Below are positions 56,363-64,000 of a DNA stretch of 64,000 nt, one piece after another. The DNA is from Leptospira broomii serovar Hurstbridge str. 5399. GTDB taxonomy: Bacteria; Spirochaetota; Leptospiria; Leptospirales; Leptospiraceae. How positions within the stretch are numbered: the first letter of the stretch is position 1; each line of letters opens with the position of its first letter. The notes beneath the pieces are model-generated. The model saw only the letters and a list, made by a program, of their open reading frames with translations. It searched no databases and was not told the origin of the DNA. A program made the translations under genes and the position numbers. The stretch is from the NCBI RefSeq assembly GCF_000243715.2, contig NZ_AHMO02000008.1:2013501-2077500 (forward strand), read 5' to 3'.

Positions 56363-56841
56363 GGACCTGCACCTCCCTTAATCCAACAATAAATCGCTTG
56401 GTTCAACAGGTCCGAGGTGAACTGGGACATTAGGCCGCCGGGAATAACCACCCGAAATAAGATACTACTGTTCGGGTTATTCGAAACGACTATCGAGGAT
56501 AAAGAAGCGTAACTCGTAACGTCCACTCCTGCGCGAATGTTTCCTCCACTATGACATTGTCCACAGTGAGAAGTGATTCCTTGTCCTTGGTCGAGGCTGG
56601 CAAATGTGGGTTTCGCGACCGAGCATTGATAGGATATTTGTTGCCCGCTAAGAAGAAGAGTCTCTAACGCGCCGCCTCTGATTTTATCCGCTCCCGAATT
56701 TTCACAAGATAGGACTAAAGCGGCGATAAAAATCAGGACAAAACGAACACTTATGACTTTAGATTTGCATGTCGGGAAAATGAATTTTAAGTTCCCGACT
56801 CTAAATCCGCGGATTAAAATGTTTAGTCTTAATCCGTGCAT
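56359..56841 (-). CDS. Lipoprotein with a single c-type haem motif
   Basis: The 160-residue protein has a lipoprotein signal ending LVLSC after an unusually long 30-residue basic N terminus, then a cytochrome c-like domain with one CGQCH haem site, GGNIRAGVDVTSYASL and a late SILFRVVIPGGLMS segment whose Met could be the axial ligand. This pattern is that of small planctomycete/Bacteroidetes-type cytochrome domains. The gap to the upstream gene is one base and it overlaps YceI. It is probably an electron carrier on a membrane. Confidence 0.78.
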   Translation of the reverse strand: MHGLRLNILIRGFRVGNLKFIFPTCKSKVISVRFVLIFIAALVLSCENSGADKIRGGALETLLLSGQQISYQCSVAKPTFASLDQGQGITSHCGQCHSGGNIRAGVDVTSYASLSSIVVSNNPNSSILFRVVIPGGLMSQFTSDLLNQAIYCWIKGGAGP

Positions 56842-56842
56842 C

Positions 56843-58207
56843 TTAAAACAGAGCCTGTGCCGATACGTTGAATGCGGATTTTAATCCGAGTTGGGGGCCG
56901 TTTAAATGTTGCTGGATTGGAACACCATATTCGAAATTGATTCTAGTTTCAAGATCAGAAATTAATGGAAGTTTAATATTTGTTCCTGCGAAGGCGATCG
57001 TTCTTCTGCCTCCTTGTTTTTCGGGATCGTTTTGCGGATTCATCGCTATCGGTAAGCTCGGGTCCGAGCCGGACAAATTCTCCCACTTATCGAGCTGTAT
57101 TCTTCCTAGAAACGAAATCCAATCCTTAACTTTCAGGCCTATCCAAAAAGAAGCTTCGTAACGGTTTCCGAATTTATATCCGTTTGCGTTTTTCCCGTCT
57201 CTTAAGTTGGCCAACGCTTGCGTTCCCCAGAATATTTTTTCCCATTTTCCGGTATATGTTAATCCGGGAGAAGGATTATAAGTTCCGGTTCCCGGTTGCA
57301 TACCGTACGGGACTTTTATTCGGGGTAATCCCGGCGCCATGAAGTCCTGTTGATCGATCGAGCCCGTCGGAAAACTTAGGCCGAGGCTTAATAAAAGCGA
57401 ATGATTTTCTTTATGCATGGTTCGATATGATATTCTGCCTTGAATGTCTCCCACTCCTTGTGCACTCATATAAGTTTTTAAATAACTGCCGCCGTTCAAC
57501 ATTTCCATACTGTTCCTTACGAAAGGAATCATTGCCATTGCTGTAAGGTTTTCGGTAATCGCGCCCATGACGGTTGCCATATGCATTTCCATATTCATTC
57601 GGGTAGGAGTCATCATGTAAGTCGAATTTCCAAATGTCGGCGAGGCTGTAGGCAATCCGATAATACTGCCGTTCGTCGTCGTTTGGTGAGGAAATACGAG
57701 GGGCAGCATGGGATCTATCTTATTCGAGCCCTGATACAAACCGGACATATTCATAAGCATATAACGATATTCTACCATAATATTCCCCGGTACGTGAGTG
57801 TGAGTTCCCATTAATCCGGATGGGGCTTCCAGTAGGTGATTGGAAGCATGCTTGCGGGAATGTTCGGACTCCTTTTTTTCGACCACTACCGGGTTCTTAC
57901 CATCTTCCTTTAACGTCGATGCGTCTTGCTCGTCGACATTAAAGGAAGATGAATCTTTTTTCGGTTCGGCCGGAGATTCCTTTTTTTCGGAATTTTCCGG
58001 AAGCTTGCTTCTTTCCGAGTTTTCGGATTCTTTATTTTTACTTTCAGAAATATTTTTTGGCGACTTTTTGCTACCCTCTTTATTTCCGAAAAGATCGTCC
58101 AGAATTCCCTCCTCCGCGGAGAGAAGAGTGCCTCCGAATATCATGGAAATTAAAATGATTTTCCGAGTCGTCTTCAAGAGGGAACCGATTCGATTTGATA
58201 AAGGCAT
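56843..58207 (-). CDS. Met-rich outer-membrane barrel-like protein
   Basis: The 454-residue protein has a signal peptide, a charged Lys/Glu/Ser-rich linker (residues 30-110), then a barrel of the family often annotated as a transporter or found with copper genes: MVEYRYMLMNMSGLY, a MMTPTRMNMEMHMATVMG Met/His-rich strand, LTAMAMIPF, GVGDIQGRISY, LSFPTGSID. The C terminus ends in Phe. The start at 58207 is one base after the preceding stop; a GTG at 58219 is an alternative. Met/His-rich strands suggest copper or another soft metal; this is inference. Confidence 0.72.
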   Translation of the reverse strand: MPLSNRIGSLLKTTRKIILISMIFGGTLLSAEEGILDDLFGNKEGSKKSPKNISESKNKESENSERSKLPENSEKKESPAEPKKDSSSFNVDEQDASTLKEDGKNPVVVEKKESEHSRKHASNHLLEAPSGLMGTHTHVPGNIMVEYRYMLMNMSGLYQGSNKIDPMLPLVFPHQTTTNGSIIGLPTASPTFGNSTYMMTPTRMNMEMHMATVMGAITENLTAMAMIPFVRNSMEMLNGGSYLKTYMSAQGVGDIQGRISYRTMHKENHSLLLSLGLSFPTGSIDQQDFMAPGLPRIKVPYGMQPGTGTYNPSPGLTYTGKWEKIFWGTQALANLRDGKNANGYKFGNRYEASFWIGLKVKDWISFLGRIQLDKWENLSGSDPSLPIAMNPQNDPEKQGGRRTIAFAGTNIKLPLISDLETRINFEYGVPIQQHLNGPQLGLKSAFNVSAQALF

Positions 58208-58208
58208 A

Positions 58209-59657
58209 TTACATTCCACTCATGCCTCCCATTCCGCCCATACCACCTAACGCATCTGCTCCGCCCGGTTGGAAGATCGTGGAATAAGTGGGGTTTCCAT
58301 TTACCGATACGGTCGTTAAGGGGTTGTAACTCATTCCATCTATAATCGTGACGGTTCCGTCGCTATAATTCGGAACAAAAAGATTCTTTACAGAGCCGCT
58401 CATCGCGTTTATCGAAAAAGTTCTGTATGATTGGTTGGAAGATCCGACCATCGCGGTCTGGAGTAAGCTCGGATTTGGAAGGGATGAACTGTCGAAAATA
58501 TAGAATGCTCCCGAGTTGATCGAAGAAATTTGTGTCGATGTTCCGGAAACTGCTGAGGCTACGAAGAGTCTTTTTCCGTCCGGTGATTGCTGAAAATCGG
58601 AGAAACCTGCCTTAGGAATTCGAGTTAAACCGAACGTAGCGCCGGTCGGGTCCGCTAAATCTAGAAATCTTAAAATTCCATAGGCTAAAGAACTGTAAGT
58701 AGTCGTATCCGTACCGGAAAGAATTAGGTATCTACCGCTTACGTCCGTTTTCATTACGGTATATCCCTTGCCGACGTTAAGCGAAGAACCGAGTAAGGCT
58801 CCGGTTCCGCTATTTCCGTTAGGGTCGATCACGGAAATCGTACCGGCTCCGGTGTTGTATACATAGAACAGATTCATAAATGAAGAATAGGCTACGTTTA
58901 ACGGTGCGGTTCCGACCGTGATTGTCCTTAAAACTCCGCCGTTTGTGTCGGGAGGATTGATTCCCGGCGCCCCTAAAAATGTCGGAGAATTTGAATCGTC
59001 GTCTATTACGGAAACCGTATTGTCCGATTGATTGGTGACGAGCGCTAAGAAAGGAGAAACTGTCTGGAAGGCGACTTTATGCGCTCCTTTTCCTACACAG
59101 ATAGAAGCGTGAATGTACGCGATGATAACGGGATCCGGATCGTCGTGCACGACTGAAATCGAAGATACGTTCGGATTTGCTTCCGACGAACATAAGATCG
59201 AATCGATTCCGGATGCGTTTCCGTTATTCATCGTCCAATGATGGTCGGTATTGTTCGGGTCGACGACGATTTCGAGCGGGTTCGTTCCGACGGGGATGGT
59301 TTTTAAAACGGTTTGTTGAGCTCCGGTTTGAATAATCTGCACTATATTCGAATTTGATAAAGTGGACAGAACATGTCCGGTCCCGATTCCGGATGCGATT
59401 AATCCTGCGGGTTGGACGGAAGACGAGATTTCCGGCAAAGTGCTAAATCCTCCACCAACTTGAGCCTGTATCGGATTAATTCCAAAGGAGGAGGTGCTTG
59501 AATTGGAAATATAGACGTACGCCTGCGTTTGACCCGCGGCTAAAAGATTAAGAAGAGTGGCGGACTTATTATAGTCCCCCGCTTTCGTTACGGTGCATCC
59601 TATGCTGAAAACACAGAATACAAGCGGTAAAATGCTATTTTTTGTATAGAGTGACAT
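58209..59657 (-). CDS. YVTN-type beta-propeller lipoprotein
   Basis: The 482-residue protein has lipobox SIGC, then six or seven blades with YVTN-like repeats (VVDPNNTDHH, SVIDDDSNSPTF, TISVIDPNGNSGTG, TVTIIDGMSYNPLTTV). The C-terminal tail GGMGGMGGMSGM is Met/Gly-rich, a motif typical of soft-metal binding. Related propellers (LVIVD/YncE-type) are surface or periplasmic and some bind metals. It is the first gene of the five-gene operon. Confidence 0.8.
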   Translation of the reverse strand: MSLYTKNSILPLVFCVFSIGCTVTKAGDYNKSATLLNLLAAGQTQAYVYISNSSTSSFGINPIQAQVGGGFSTLPEISSSVQPAGLIASGIGTGHVLSTLSNSNIVQIIQTGAQQTVLKTIPVGTNPLEIVVDPNNTDHHWTMNNGNASGIDSILCSSEANPNVSSISVVHDDPDPVIIAYIHASICVGKGAHKVAFQTVSPFLALVTNQSDNTVSVIDDDSNSPTFLGAPGINPPDTNGGVLRTITVGTAPLNVAYSSFMNLFYVYNTGAGTISVIDPNGNSGTGALLGSSLNVGKGYTVMKTDVSGRYLILSGTDTTTYSSLAYGILRFLDLADPTGATFGLTRIPKAGFSDFQQSPDGKRLFVASAVSGTSTQISSINSGAFYIFDSSSLPNPSLLQTAMVGSSNQSYRTFSINAMSGSVKNLFVPNYSDGTVTIIDGMSYNPLTTVSVNGNPTYSTIFQPGGADALGGMGGMGGMSGM

Positions 59658-59725
59658 GACCGTATGTCCACCTTATCCTATTGATTCGGATGATCTCCGT
59701 TAGAGAAAGGTAATGGATGGAAAGA

Positions 59726-59739
59726 TTCTCAATTGAGAA
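59726..59739. promoter_or_regulatory. 14-bp palindrome upstream of the envelope operon
   Basis: TTCTCAATTGAGAA is perfectly palindromic and lies 69 bases upstream of the propeller start, a possible operator. A further CCACGGA/TCCGTGG hairpin lies between it and the Cys/His-rich gene. Confidence 0.35.
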
Positions 59740-59880
59740 ACGATATTATTCGTTCTTCTTAACATTCGCCCGGAACGTTCGATAGTCCATGCGTTTGAAA
59801 TTTTAAAAGAATAATCTTTTAGAAGGGGTCCACGGATTACGGAGAATTCCGTGGCTCTAGCTCACTCCCATCCGTCTTGA

Positions 59881-60318
59881 TCAACGATGGGGTGGACGAA
59901 ATGGATTCCCTTGATAACCGGAGGATAGGGGAACCTCGGAGGCGATTATGGTTGCGGAGTTTATCTTAATCGGAACGAAATTTATATCGGATCTTTCATT
60001 TAAGAATTGGAAAGAAAAACCGGGATTTTCATAGTTCTTCTCGTGCTTTTTACAGGCACACTCGTGCTCCGATTGTTTGTCTTTTACGGAATGACAATCT
60101 GGAAGCTTTCCGGACCGTTCGACAGAGAGGATTTGCAAGGAAGAATCCGTCTTTGAAACGAAGTAATCGTCTTCTATATCCGCTTCATGAGTCTCCGCTT
60201 TCGAGGCATGATTACAAGTGCAAATCAGGCTTACGAACGCATATTGTCTAAACGCAGCCTCGGCAGATTGAACGCCGAAGGTCAGCAGGATCACTGAGAG
60301 TGAGACCTTGTTTAACAT
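59881..60318 (-). CDS. Cys/His-rich exported protein
   Basis: The 145-residue protein (start at 60318, chosen because a signal peptide begins there: MLNKVSLSVILLTFGVQSAE) has a mature part with CTCNHASKAETHEAD, DCHSVKDKQSEHECACKKHEKN, a density of Cys and His typical of periplasmic metal-binding proteins. The family is not recognised. The frame extends upstream to 60459 without a signal. It lies 223 bases upstream of the five-gene envelope operon on the same strand, suggesting a shared metal-related job. Confidence 0.65.
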   Translation of the reverse strand: MLNKVSLSVILLTFGVQSAEAAFRQYAFVSLICTCNHASKAETHEADIEDDYFVSKTDSSLQILSVERSGKLPDCHSVKDKQSEHECACKKHEKNYENPGFSFQFLNERSDINFVPIKINSATIIASEVPLSSGYQGNPFRPPHR

Positions 60319-60571
60319 TGCGATAGAGACTCTTTGTCGAGAGTCGAATTCCGAAGAATTTTGGTCAACGAGAATCCCTCGTTTCCTTCTCGAATCCAGG
60401 GAGACATTTCTCAATTTAAAAATCTTAAAACCTTTCTTCGAACCTAGTTTCTCCTGCAATTGTTAAGCGAAATGTTTACGTTTCAAGATTATAAAAAACG
60501 GGGGATATTCCGATCGAGAATTAACTTTTTTACTTTAAAAAAAAGAGGCTTATGCATTCTTTCACCTCGCT

Positions 60572-62647
60572 ATGAGTATTCGTGCTAGAGTTTCCATATA
60601 TGTCTCCTTGGTTTTGATTGCGGGCTTTTCTCTTTTAACCGTAGTTAATTCGATCGCCTCCTATAGAAATCTTCGAAGTGAAATAGAACGTAATTCCGAA
60701 GTTACGGCAGAACGCTGGGCGCTGGAAGTGAAGGACATGCTTGACGTAGGTTTGGGAATGATCCGAGGGTTTCGATGGCCTTTGATTTACGCAACTCCAG
60801 AACGAAGCCAAGTCATCAACGCTATTCGCGGAATGTTGGGGCGGAATAAAAATTGGTTCGGAATGTGGCTGATTTACGAGCCCAACGCTTTCGACGGGAG
60901 AGACGCACAATTTAGAAATACTGCCGGTCATGATGCTACAGGAAGATTTGTACCTTATATCGGTCGATCCAAAGGCGCTGATGTCCTGGACTTGGAACCG
61001 AGCGTAAACTACGACACTAACGATGAAAAAGCAGAATATTATAATATTCCAAAAAGAACTAATGAAATGGCTGTGATCGACCCGTATATTTATCCGGTTG
61101 CCGGTAAGGATGTTTGGATGATCTCGCTCGTGGCTCCAATCAGCCTGGACAAGGACGTTTACGGAGTAGCGGGTATCGATATTGCGTTAGACCAGCTTCA
61201 GGCTTTTTTTAAAGATATAAAACCCTTCCGAGGGCAGGGATATATTTCTTTAATTTCATCCAAGGGATTGTATGCCGCCCATAGCCAACATCCGGAACTT
61301 CTAGGTAAGCAACTTCCGAATTCGGAAGAATTGGATTTAGTTATTCGGACCAAGGAACAGGCTAAGAAATTCTCTTTCGAATCCGAGGATCATTTACATT
61401 ATTATCTTCCTTTTCGACTGGGAAGAGACGCGAAACATTGGGTCGTCAAGATCAGTATTCCTAAGTCGATTTTTTGGGAAGATCTAAGCAAAGTTATTTT
61501 AGAGAGTATAGTGAGTTCGGTATTAATCCTGATCACCGTATTGATAGTTCTAAACGTTATTTTTAAAAGATTGATCACTTCCGGACTTTTGCAAGCGATC
61601 GGATTTTCTCAGGAGATTGCGAAGGGGAACCTTACCGTGCATACCGACTATGATAGAGACGACGAGATCGGAAAAGTTCTAGGGGCAATGGCCCAAATGA
61701 GAGACGGTCTTCGTAAAATCGTGGCTGAAATCAGTTCAACTGCGGGAAAAATTTCGAAGACTTCGGACGAGATGAATTTTTCCTCGAGTCATTTTTCGGA
61801 CGTAGCACAAACTCAAGCCTCGGCAGCGGAAGAATCGTCGGCAGCCGTCGAGGAGCTTGCCTCTTCCGCAGAGAACGTGGGAAAATCCATGGAACGAGCT
61901 GTCTCTAATATGAAAGAGATCGACGGTAACGTGATTCTGTTACGCGAACAAATCGCCAGTATTAATAGCGAGATGCAAGGGCTGGCGAGTCTAGCGACGG
62001 AATCGAAGGAAGAAGCTTCGAGCGGGGAAAACGCAATGAGTTCCTCCACGAGGGCAATGGCAGGCATCCGGGATTCGGCCTCACGCATTACGGAAATCTT
62101 ATCGATTATCACGGATATTTCGGAAAAGACGAATCTCTTGGCCCTGAACGCCGCGATCGAAGCGGCCCGCGCAGGGGATGCAGGTAAAGGCTTTGCGGTC
62201 GTGGCAGAGGAGATCGGAAAGCTTGCGGCTCAGACGTCGGTATCGGTGCAAGAAATAGGCAATTTAGTAAATTCGACCAACGAAGCGGTCGCAAATGGAA
62301 ACGCTAAGGTGGGGGAAGCCTCCGAGGTCTTAAAACGCCTGAAAGTTCGGGTCGAAGAGTTTGATCGGACGGCAAAGAGCGTTCTCGTCTCGGTGAAAAC
62401 GCAGGAGAAAAATACCGTCGAAATTAGGCAGAGCGCTTCCAGCCTAATGAATTTTAGCATGCAAATCGAAGAGGCGGTCCTCGAACAAAAACGGGCTACC
62501 GATGAGATTACTAAAACGATTCTGAGCATTTCGGAAGGAACACAGGAGATAGCAGCTGGTGCCGATCAAGTGACCGGGTATTCCGGAGAGATGCGAGGAC
62601 AGGCTTCCCATCTTAGCTCCTTAGTGGGCCGGTTTCAAACCGACTAA
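60572..62647 (+). CDS. Methyl-accepting chemotaxis protein
   Basis: The 691-residue protein has a first membrane span (about 10-28), a periplasmic double-Cache-type sensor (about 35-300; [23 protein letters not shown]), a second span (about 310-335), a HAMP domain and a cytoplasmic signalling hairpin with the invariant tip [28 protein letters not shown] split over two motifs. It reports a ligand to the CheA-CheW array. No methylation-target pentapeptide is seen at the end. No chemotaxis genes are next to it. Confidence 0.94.
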   Translation: MSIRARVSIYVSLVLIAGFSLLTVVNSIASYRNLRSEIERNSEVTAERWALEVKDMLDVGLGMIRGFRWPLIYATPERSQVINAIRGMLGRNKNWFGMWLIYEPNAFDGRDAQFRNTAGHDATGRFVPYIGRSKGADVLDLEPSVNYDTNDEKAEYYNIPKRTNEMAVIDPYIYPVAGKDVWMISLVAPISLDKDVYGVAGIDIALDQLQAFFKDIKPFRGQGYISLISSKGLYAAHSQHPELLGKQLPNSEELDLVIRTKEQAKKFSFESEDHLHYYLPFRLGRDAKHWVVKISIPKSIFWEDLSKVILESIVSSVLILITVLIVLNVIFKRLITSGLLQAIGFSQEIAKGNLTVHTDYDRDDEIGKVLGAMAQMRDGLRKIVAEISSTAGKISKTSDEMNFSSSHFSDVAQTQASAAEESSAAVEELASSAENVGKSMERAVSNMKEIDGNVILLREQIASINSEMQGLASLATESKEEASSGENAMSSSTRAMAGIRDSASRITEILSIITDISEKTNLLALNAAIEAARAGDAGKGFAVVAEEIGKLAAQTSVSVQEIGNLVNSTNEAVANGNAKVGEASEVLKRLKVRVEEFDRTAKSVLVSVKTQEKNTVEIRQSASSLMNFSMQIEEAVLEQKRATDEITKTILSISEGTQEIAAGADQVTGYSGEMRGQASHLSSLVGRFQTD

Positions 62648-62660
62648 ATCCCTACTCGCT

Positions 62661-62707
62661 CGGAAGGGTTTAAATTATGCTAATTAATAGTAATTTAAAC
62701 TCTTCCG
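62661..62707. terminator. Bidirectional hairpin between convergent genes
   Basis: A 17-bp stem with one G-T mismatch (62661-62677 with 62691-62707, 13-base loop) lies between the chemotaxis receptor and the AhpD-like gene, which converge. The A+T-rich upper stem would give U-rich RNA on either strand. Confidence 0.7.
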
Positions 62708-62712
62708 TAAGA

Positions 62713-63156
62713 TCATGCTAATGGTGCCTGCTTTCCGGTGGTTATTGCGATCCGATTCCATGAATTAATCGTGTTTATTAACATGATCAATGCCACAAAT
62801 TCTTTTTCGTCGAAATAGGCTCTTGCATTTTCGTATACATGGTCCGGTAATCCTTCCTGAGAAATTTTAGTTACGTATTCCGTAACCTCTAACGCTGCTC
62901 TTTCTTTTTCGGTATAGTAAGGAGATTCCTTCCATGAGTTGAGTAAATATATCCTTTTTTCCTCCTCGCCTTCCGATCGGGCGTCCTTCGTATGCATATA
63001 AAGACAAAATGCGCAGCCGTTTATTTGCGAAGCCCTGATTTTAACCAGTTCACGCAGTTTAGAGTCGATTCCTCCCGATTTAGTGAATTCCTCCAAGGAC
63101 AGCATTGCTTGCAATGCAGCCGGATATGCTCTGGCATAATCGAATCTAAGATTCAT
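62713..63156 (-). CDS. Carboxymuconolactone decarboxylase (AhpD-like) family protein
   Basis: The 147-residue protein has the CMD-family helical fold with SKLRELVKIRASQINGC and redox motif CAFCLYMH (CxxCxxxH), as in AhpD-type alkylhydroperoxidases. The start at 63156 is supported by AAGGAG 8 bases upstream; the frame extends further to 63258 without this. Function is likely in peroxide or radical defence; no ahpC is nearby. Confidence 0.85.
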   Translation of the reverse strand: MNLRFDYARAYPAALQAMLSLEEFTKSGGIDSKLRELVKIRASQINGCAFCLYMHTKDARSEGEEEKRIYLLNSWKESPYYTEKERAALEVTEYVTKISQEGLPDHVYENARAYFDEKEFVALIMLINTINSWNRIAITTGKQAPLA

Positions 63157-63703
63157 ATTTTTCTCCTTCTTTAAAAGAAAGACGTCTATACGAACGCAAT
63201 GTGACAGTTCCCATATAAGAATTCGAATCCAGGACGGTTCATAAACCGCAAAGGCCATTGCGTTCGCAATTTCTGGAGCCTCTTCGCGGTTCCGGTTTTT
63301 ACCTTTAGGGATGATTTTATTTCTTAGAGATTTCCTCTTTGAAGGAATCAGAATCTCTGGCCTTTCCTATCTTTCGTAAAAAAATCGTCGGAAATTCCCT
63401 GTAAAAATCTCGTATCGATCAAGTGGTCTATCGAAGTCTGAAGCCAAGTTCGAGTGAAATTTCAAATAATCCAAAGATTGCAAAAACTTTATATAGGCCC
63501 TATATCAAAACTCGGCTGAACTGAAGGAAGAAATTTTGTTCGTAAAAAAATCGAGCGAGGCATAACGAAAATCCGGAATTGATATCCGAGACCAGATGCA
63601 CATTCCAAGATCATTCGACGAAAATAAGAGGTTGGTAATAGTACGTAGATTCGGATAGGCTCTGTAAGTAGTTCTACGTACATTAAGAATATTTTATTCT
63701 TTT
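63157..63703. other. Intergenic region without a recognised gene
   Basis: I find no convincing gene in this gap. It holds a 7-1-7 palindrome ATATAGG-C-CCTATAT at 63491-63505 and a perfect 9-bp inverted repeat GTACGTAGA/TCTACGTAC at 63641-63649 and 63673-63681, neither with known meaning. Confidence 0.5.
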
Positions 63704-63732
63704 TTGAATTCCATTCCTGCAAATGTTATAAA
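63704..63732 (+). promoter_or_regulatory. Promoter of the terminal lipoprotein gene
   Basis: TTGAAT (63704-63709), a 17-base spacer, and TATAAA (63727-63732) with an extended -10 TGT just upstream. The ATG at 63775 follows with AGGAAT as ribosome site. Confidence 0.7.
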
Positions 63733-63774
63733 AAAATAATTGCCTTATTTTTATTTTGTTCTATAGGAATTCGT

Positions 63775-64000
63775 ATGAAGCTAAACAGTCGTCTTCTTGC
63801 TTTAATTATTCCTTTTCTTCTGCTACTATCTTCGTGCAAGAAGGGAGGGGGGAACTCCGATCAAAATATGATGTTGTTCCTACTTCTTTATAATTCACCG
63901 GTCGCCGATTTCAATCCGGTATTAGGGTTTCCCGGTACAGTCAATACCGTAACTAGTACGGGATCGTTTACTGCCGCTAGCTCCAATTATGCGGTCAGCG
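63775..64000 (+). CDS. Lipoprotein, 3' end outside the window
   Basis: The open frame runs from the ATG at 63775 off the end of the window (75 codons visible). It has a lipoprotein signal (basic start MKLNSR, hydrophobic core, LLSSC lipobox) followed by KKGGGNS and a short second hydrophobic stretch (MMLFLLLYN), then Thr/Ser/Val-rich sequence. Lack of its end prevents identification. A good promoter and AGGAAT ribosome site support it. Confidence 0.75.
   Translation, partial: MKLNSRLLALIIPFLLLLSSCKKGGGNSDQNMMLFLLLYNSPVADFNPVLGFPGTVNTVTSTGSFTAASSNYAVS

Noticed and set aside
60490..60520. Possible FliA (sigma-28) promoter before the chemotaxis receptor gene (TAAA ... CCGATCG)
   Set aside because: The spacing between the two halves is about two bases too short and the -10 part matches only CCGAT.
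63489..63722. A 77-codon minus-strand frame in the last intergenic gap
   Set aside because: No ribosome site, overlaps the promoter of the terminal lipoprotein gene, and the sequence has no recognisable protein character.

Overview
The window looks like chromosomal DNA of a spirochaete of the genus Leptospira. This rests on several things seen together: many lipoproteins with short spirochaete-type lipoboxes, a FlaA-like flagellar sheath protein, 7TMR-DISM receptors joined to SpoIIE/PP2C phosphatases, tandem DUF2147 proteins, split transketolase, and dispersed repeats containing a GTGGGAGCTCC or GTAGGAACTCC box. Base composition by eye is moderate in G+C, above that of L. interrogans, so a P2-clade or saprophytic species is possible; that is only an impression. 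I see no transposase, phage module or CRISPR array.

Positions 1-16500 hold mostly housekeeping and orphan genes: a truncated hypothetical gene, an alkylsulfatase-like lipoprotein, a tRNA-Thr/tRNA-Tyr pair flanked by a 132-bp duplication that carries the tRNA-Tyr 3' end, a half-transketolase, a SirB1-type protein, a polyprenyl diphosphate synthase, a metallo-beta-lactamase (MBL) hydrolase, a YprB-type nuclease, an lnt-lipase chaperone pair and a PdxB-like dehydrogenase. Positions 16500-34970 hold a compound repeat, a FlaA-like gene, a frameshifted small membrane protein, comF, dinB, a mnmC-recQ operon, dusA, two 7TMR-DISM signalling genes around another MBL hydrolase, a di-haem peroxidase behind a PerR-like box, and a citrate synthase-like gene with altered catalytic residues opposite a membrane-bound AraC-type regulator.

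Positions 35046-40304 form a six-gene same-strand series (M24 peptidase-like, PF10118 hydrolase, SDR, alpha/beta hydrolase, NlpC/P60, RlmK-like methyltransferase). Further on come a class I isoprenoid synthase-like gene behind a large AT-rich dyad, a MarR-SDR pair in which both promoters carry the same perfect palindrome, a second 7TMR/SpoIIE phosphatase, a formylglycine-enzyme-like exported protein, two tandem DUF2147 genes and an M14 carboxypeptidase lipoprotein.

Positions 52043-60318 on the minus strand contain the most interesting candidate systems. One is an ECF sigma factor, FecR-domain and Pro-rich membrane protein operon whose last two members share an LKDGRV-type module. The other is a tightly coupled five-gene envelope operon: YVTN-type beta-propeller lipoprotein with a Met/Gly tail, Met-rich outer-membrane barrel, CxxCH lipoprotein, YceI, DUF5777 barrel. 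A Cys/His-rich exported protein lies just upstream. Together they suggest an uncharacterised periplasmic metal-handling or electron-transfer apparatus. The window ends with a chemotaxis receptor, an AhpD-like protein and the start of a lipoprotein gene.
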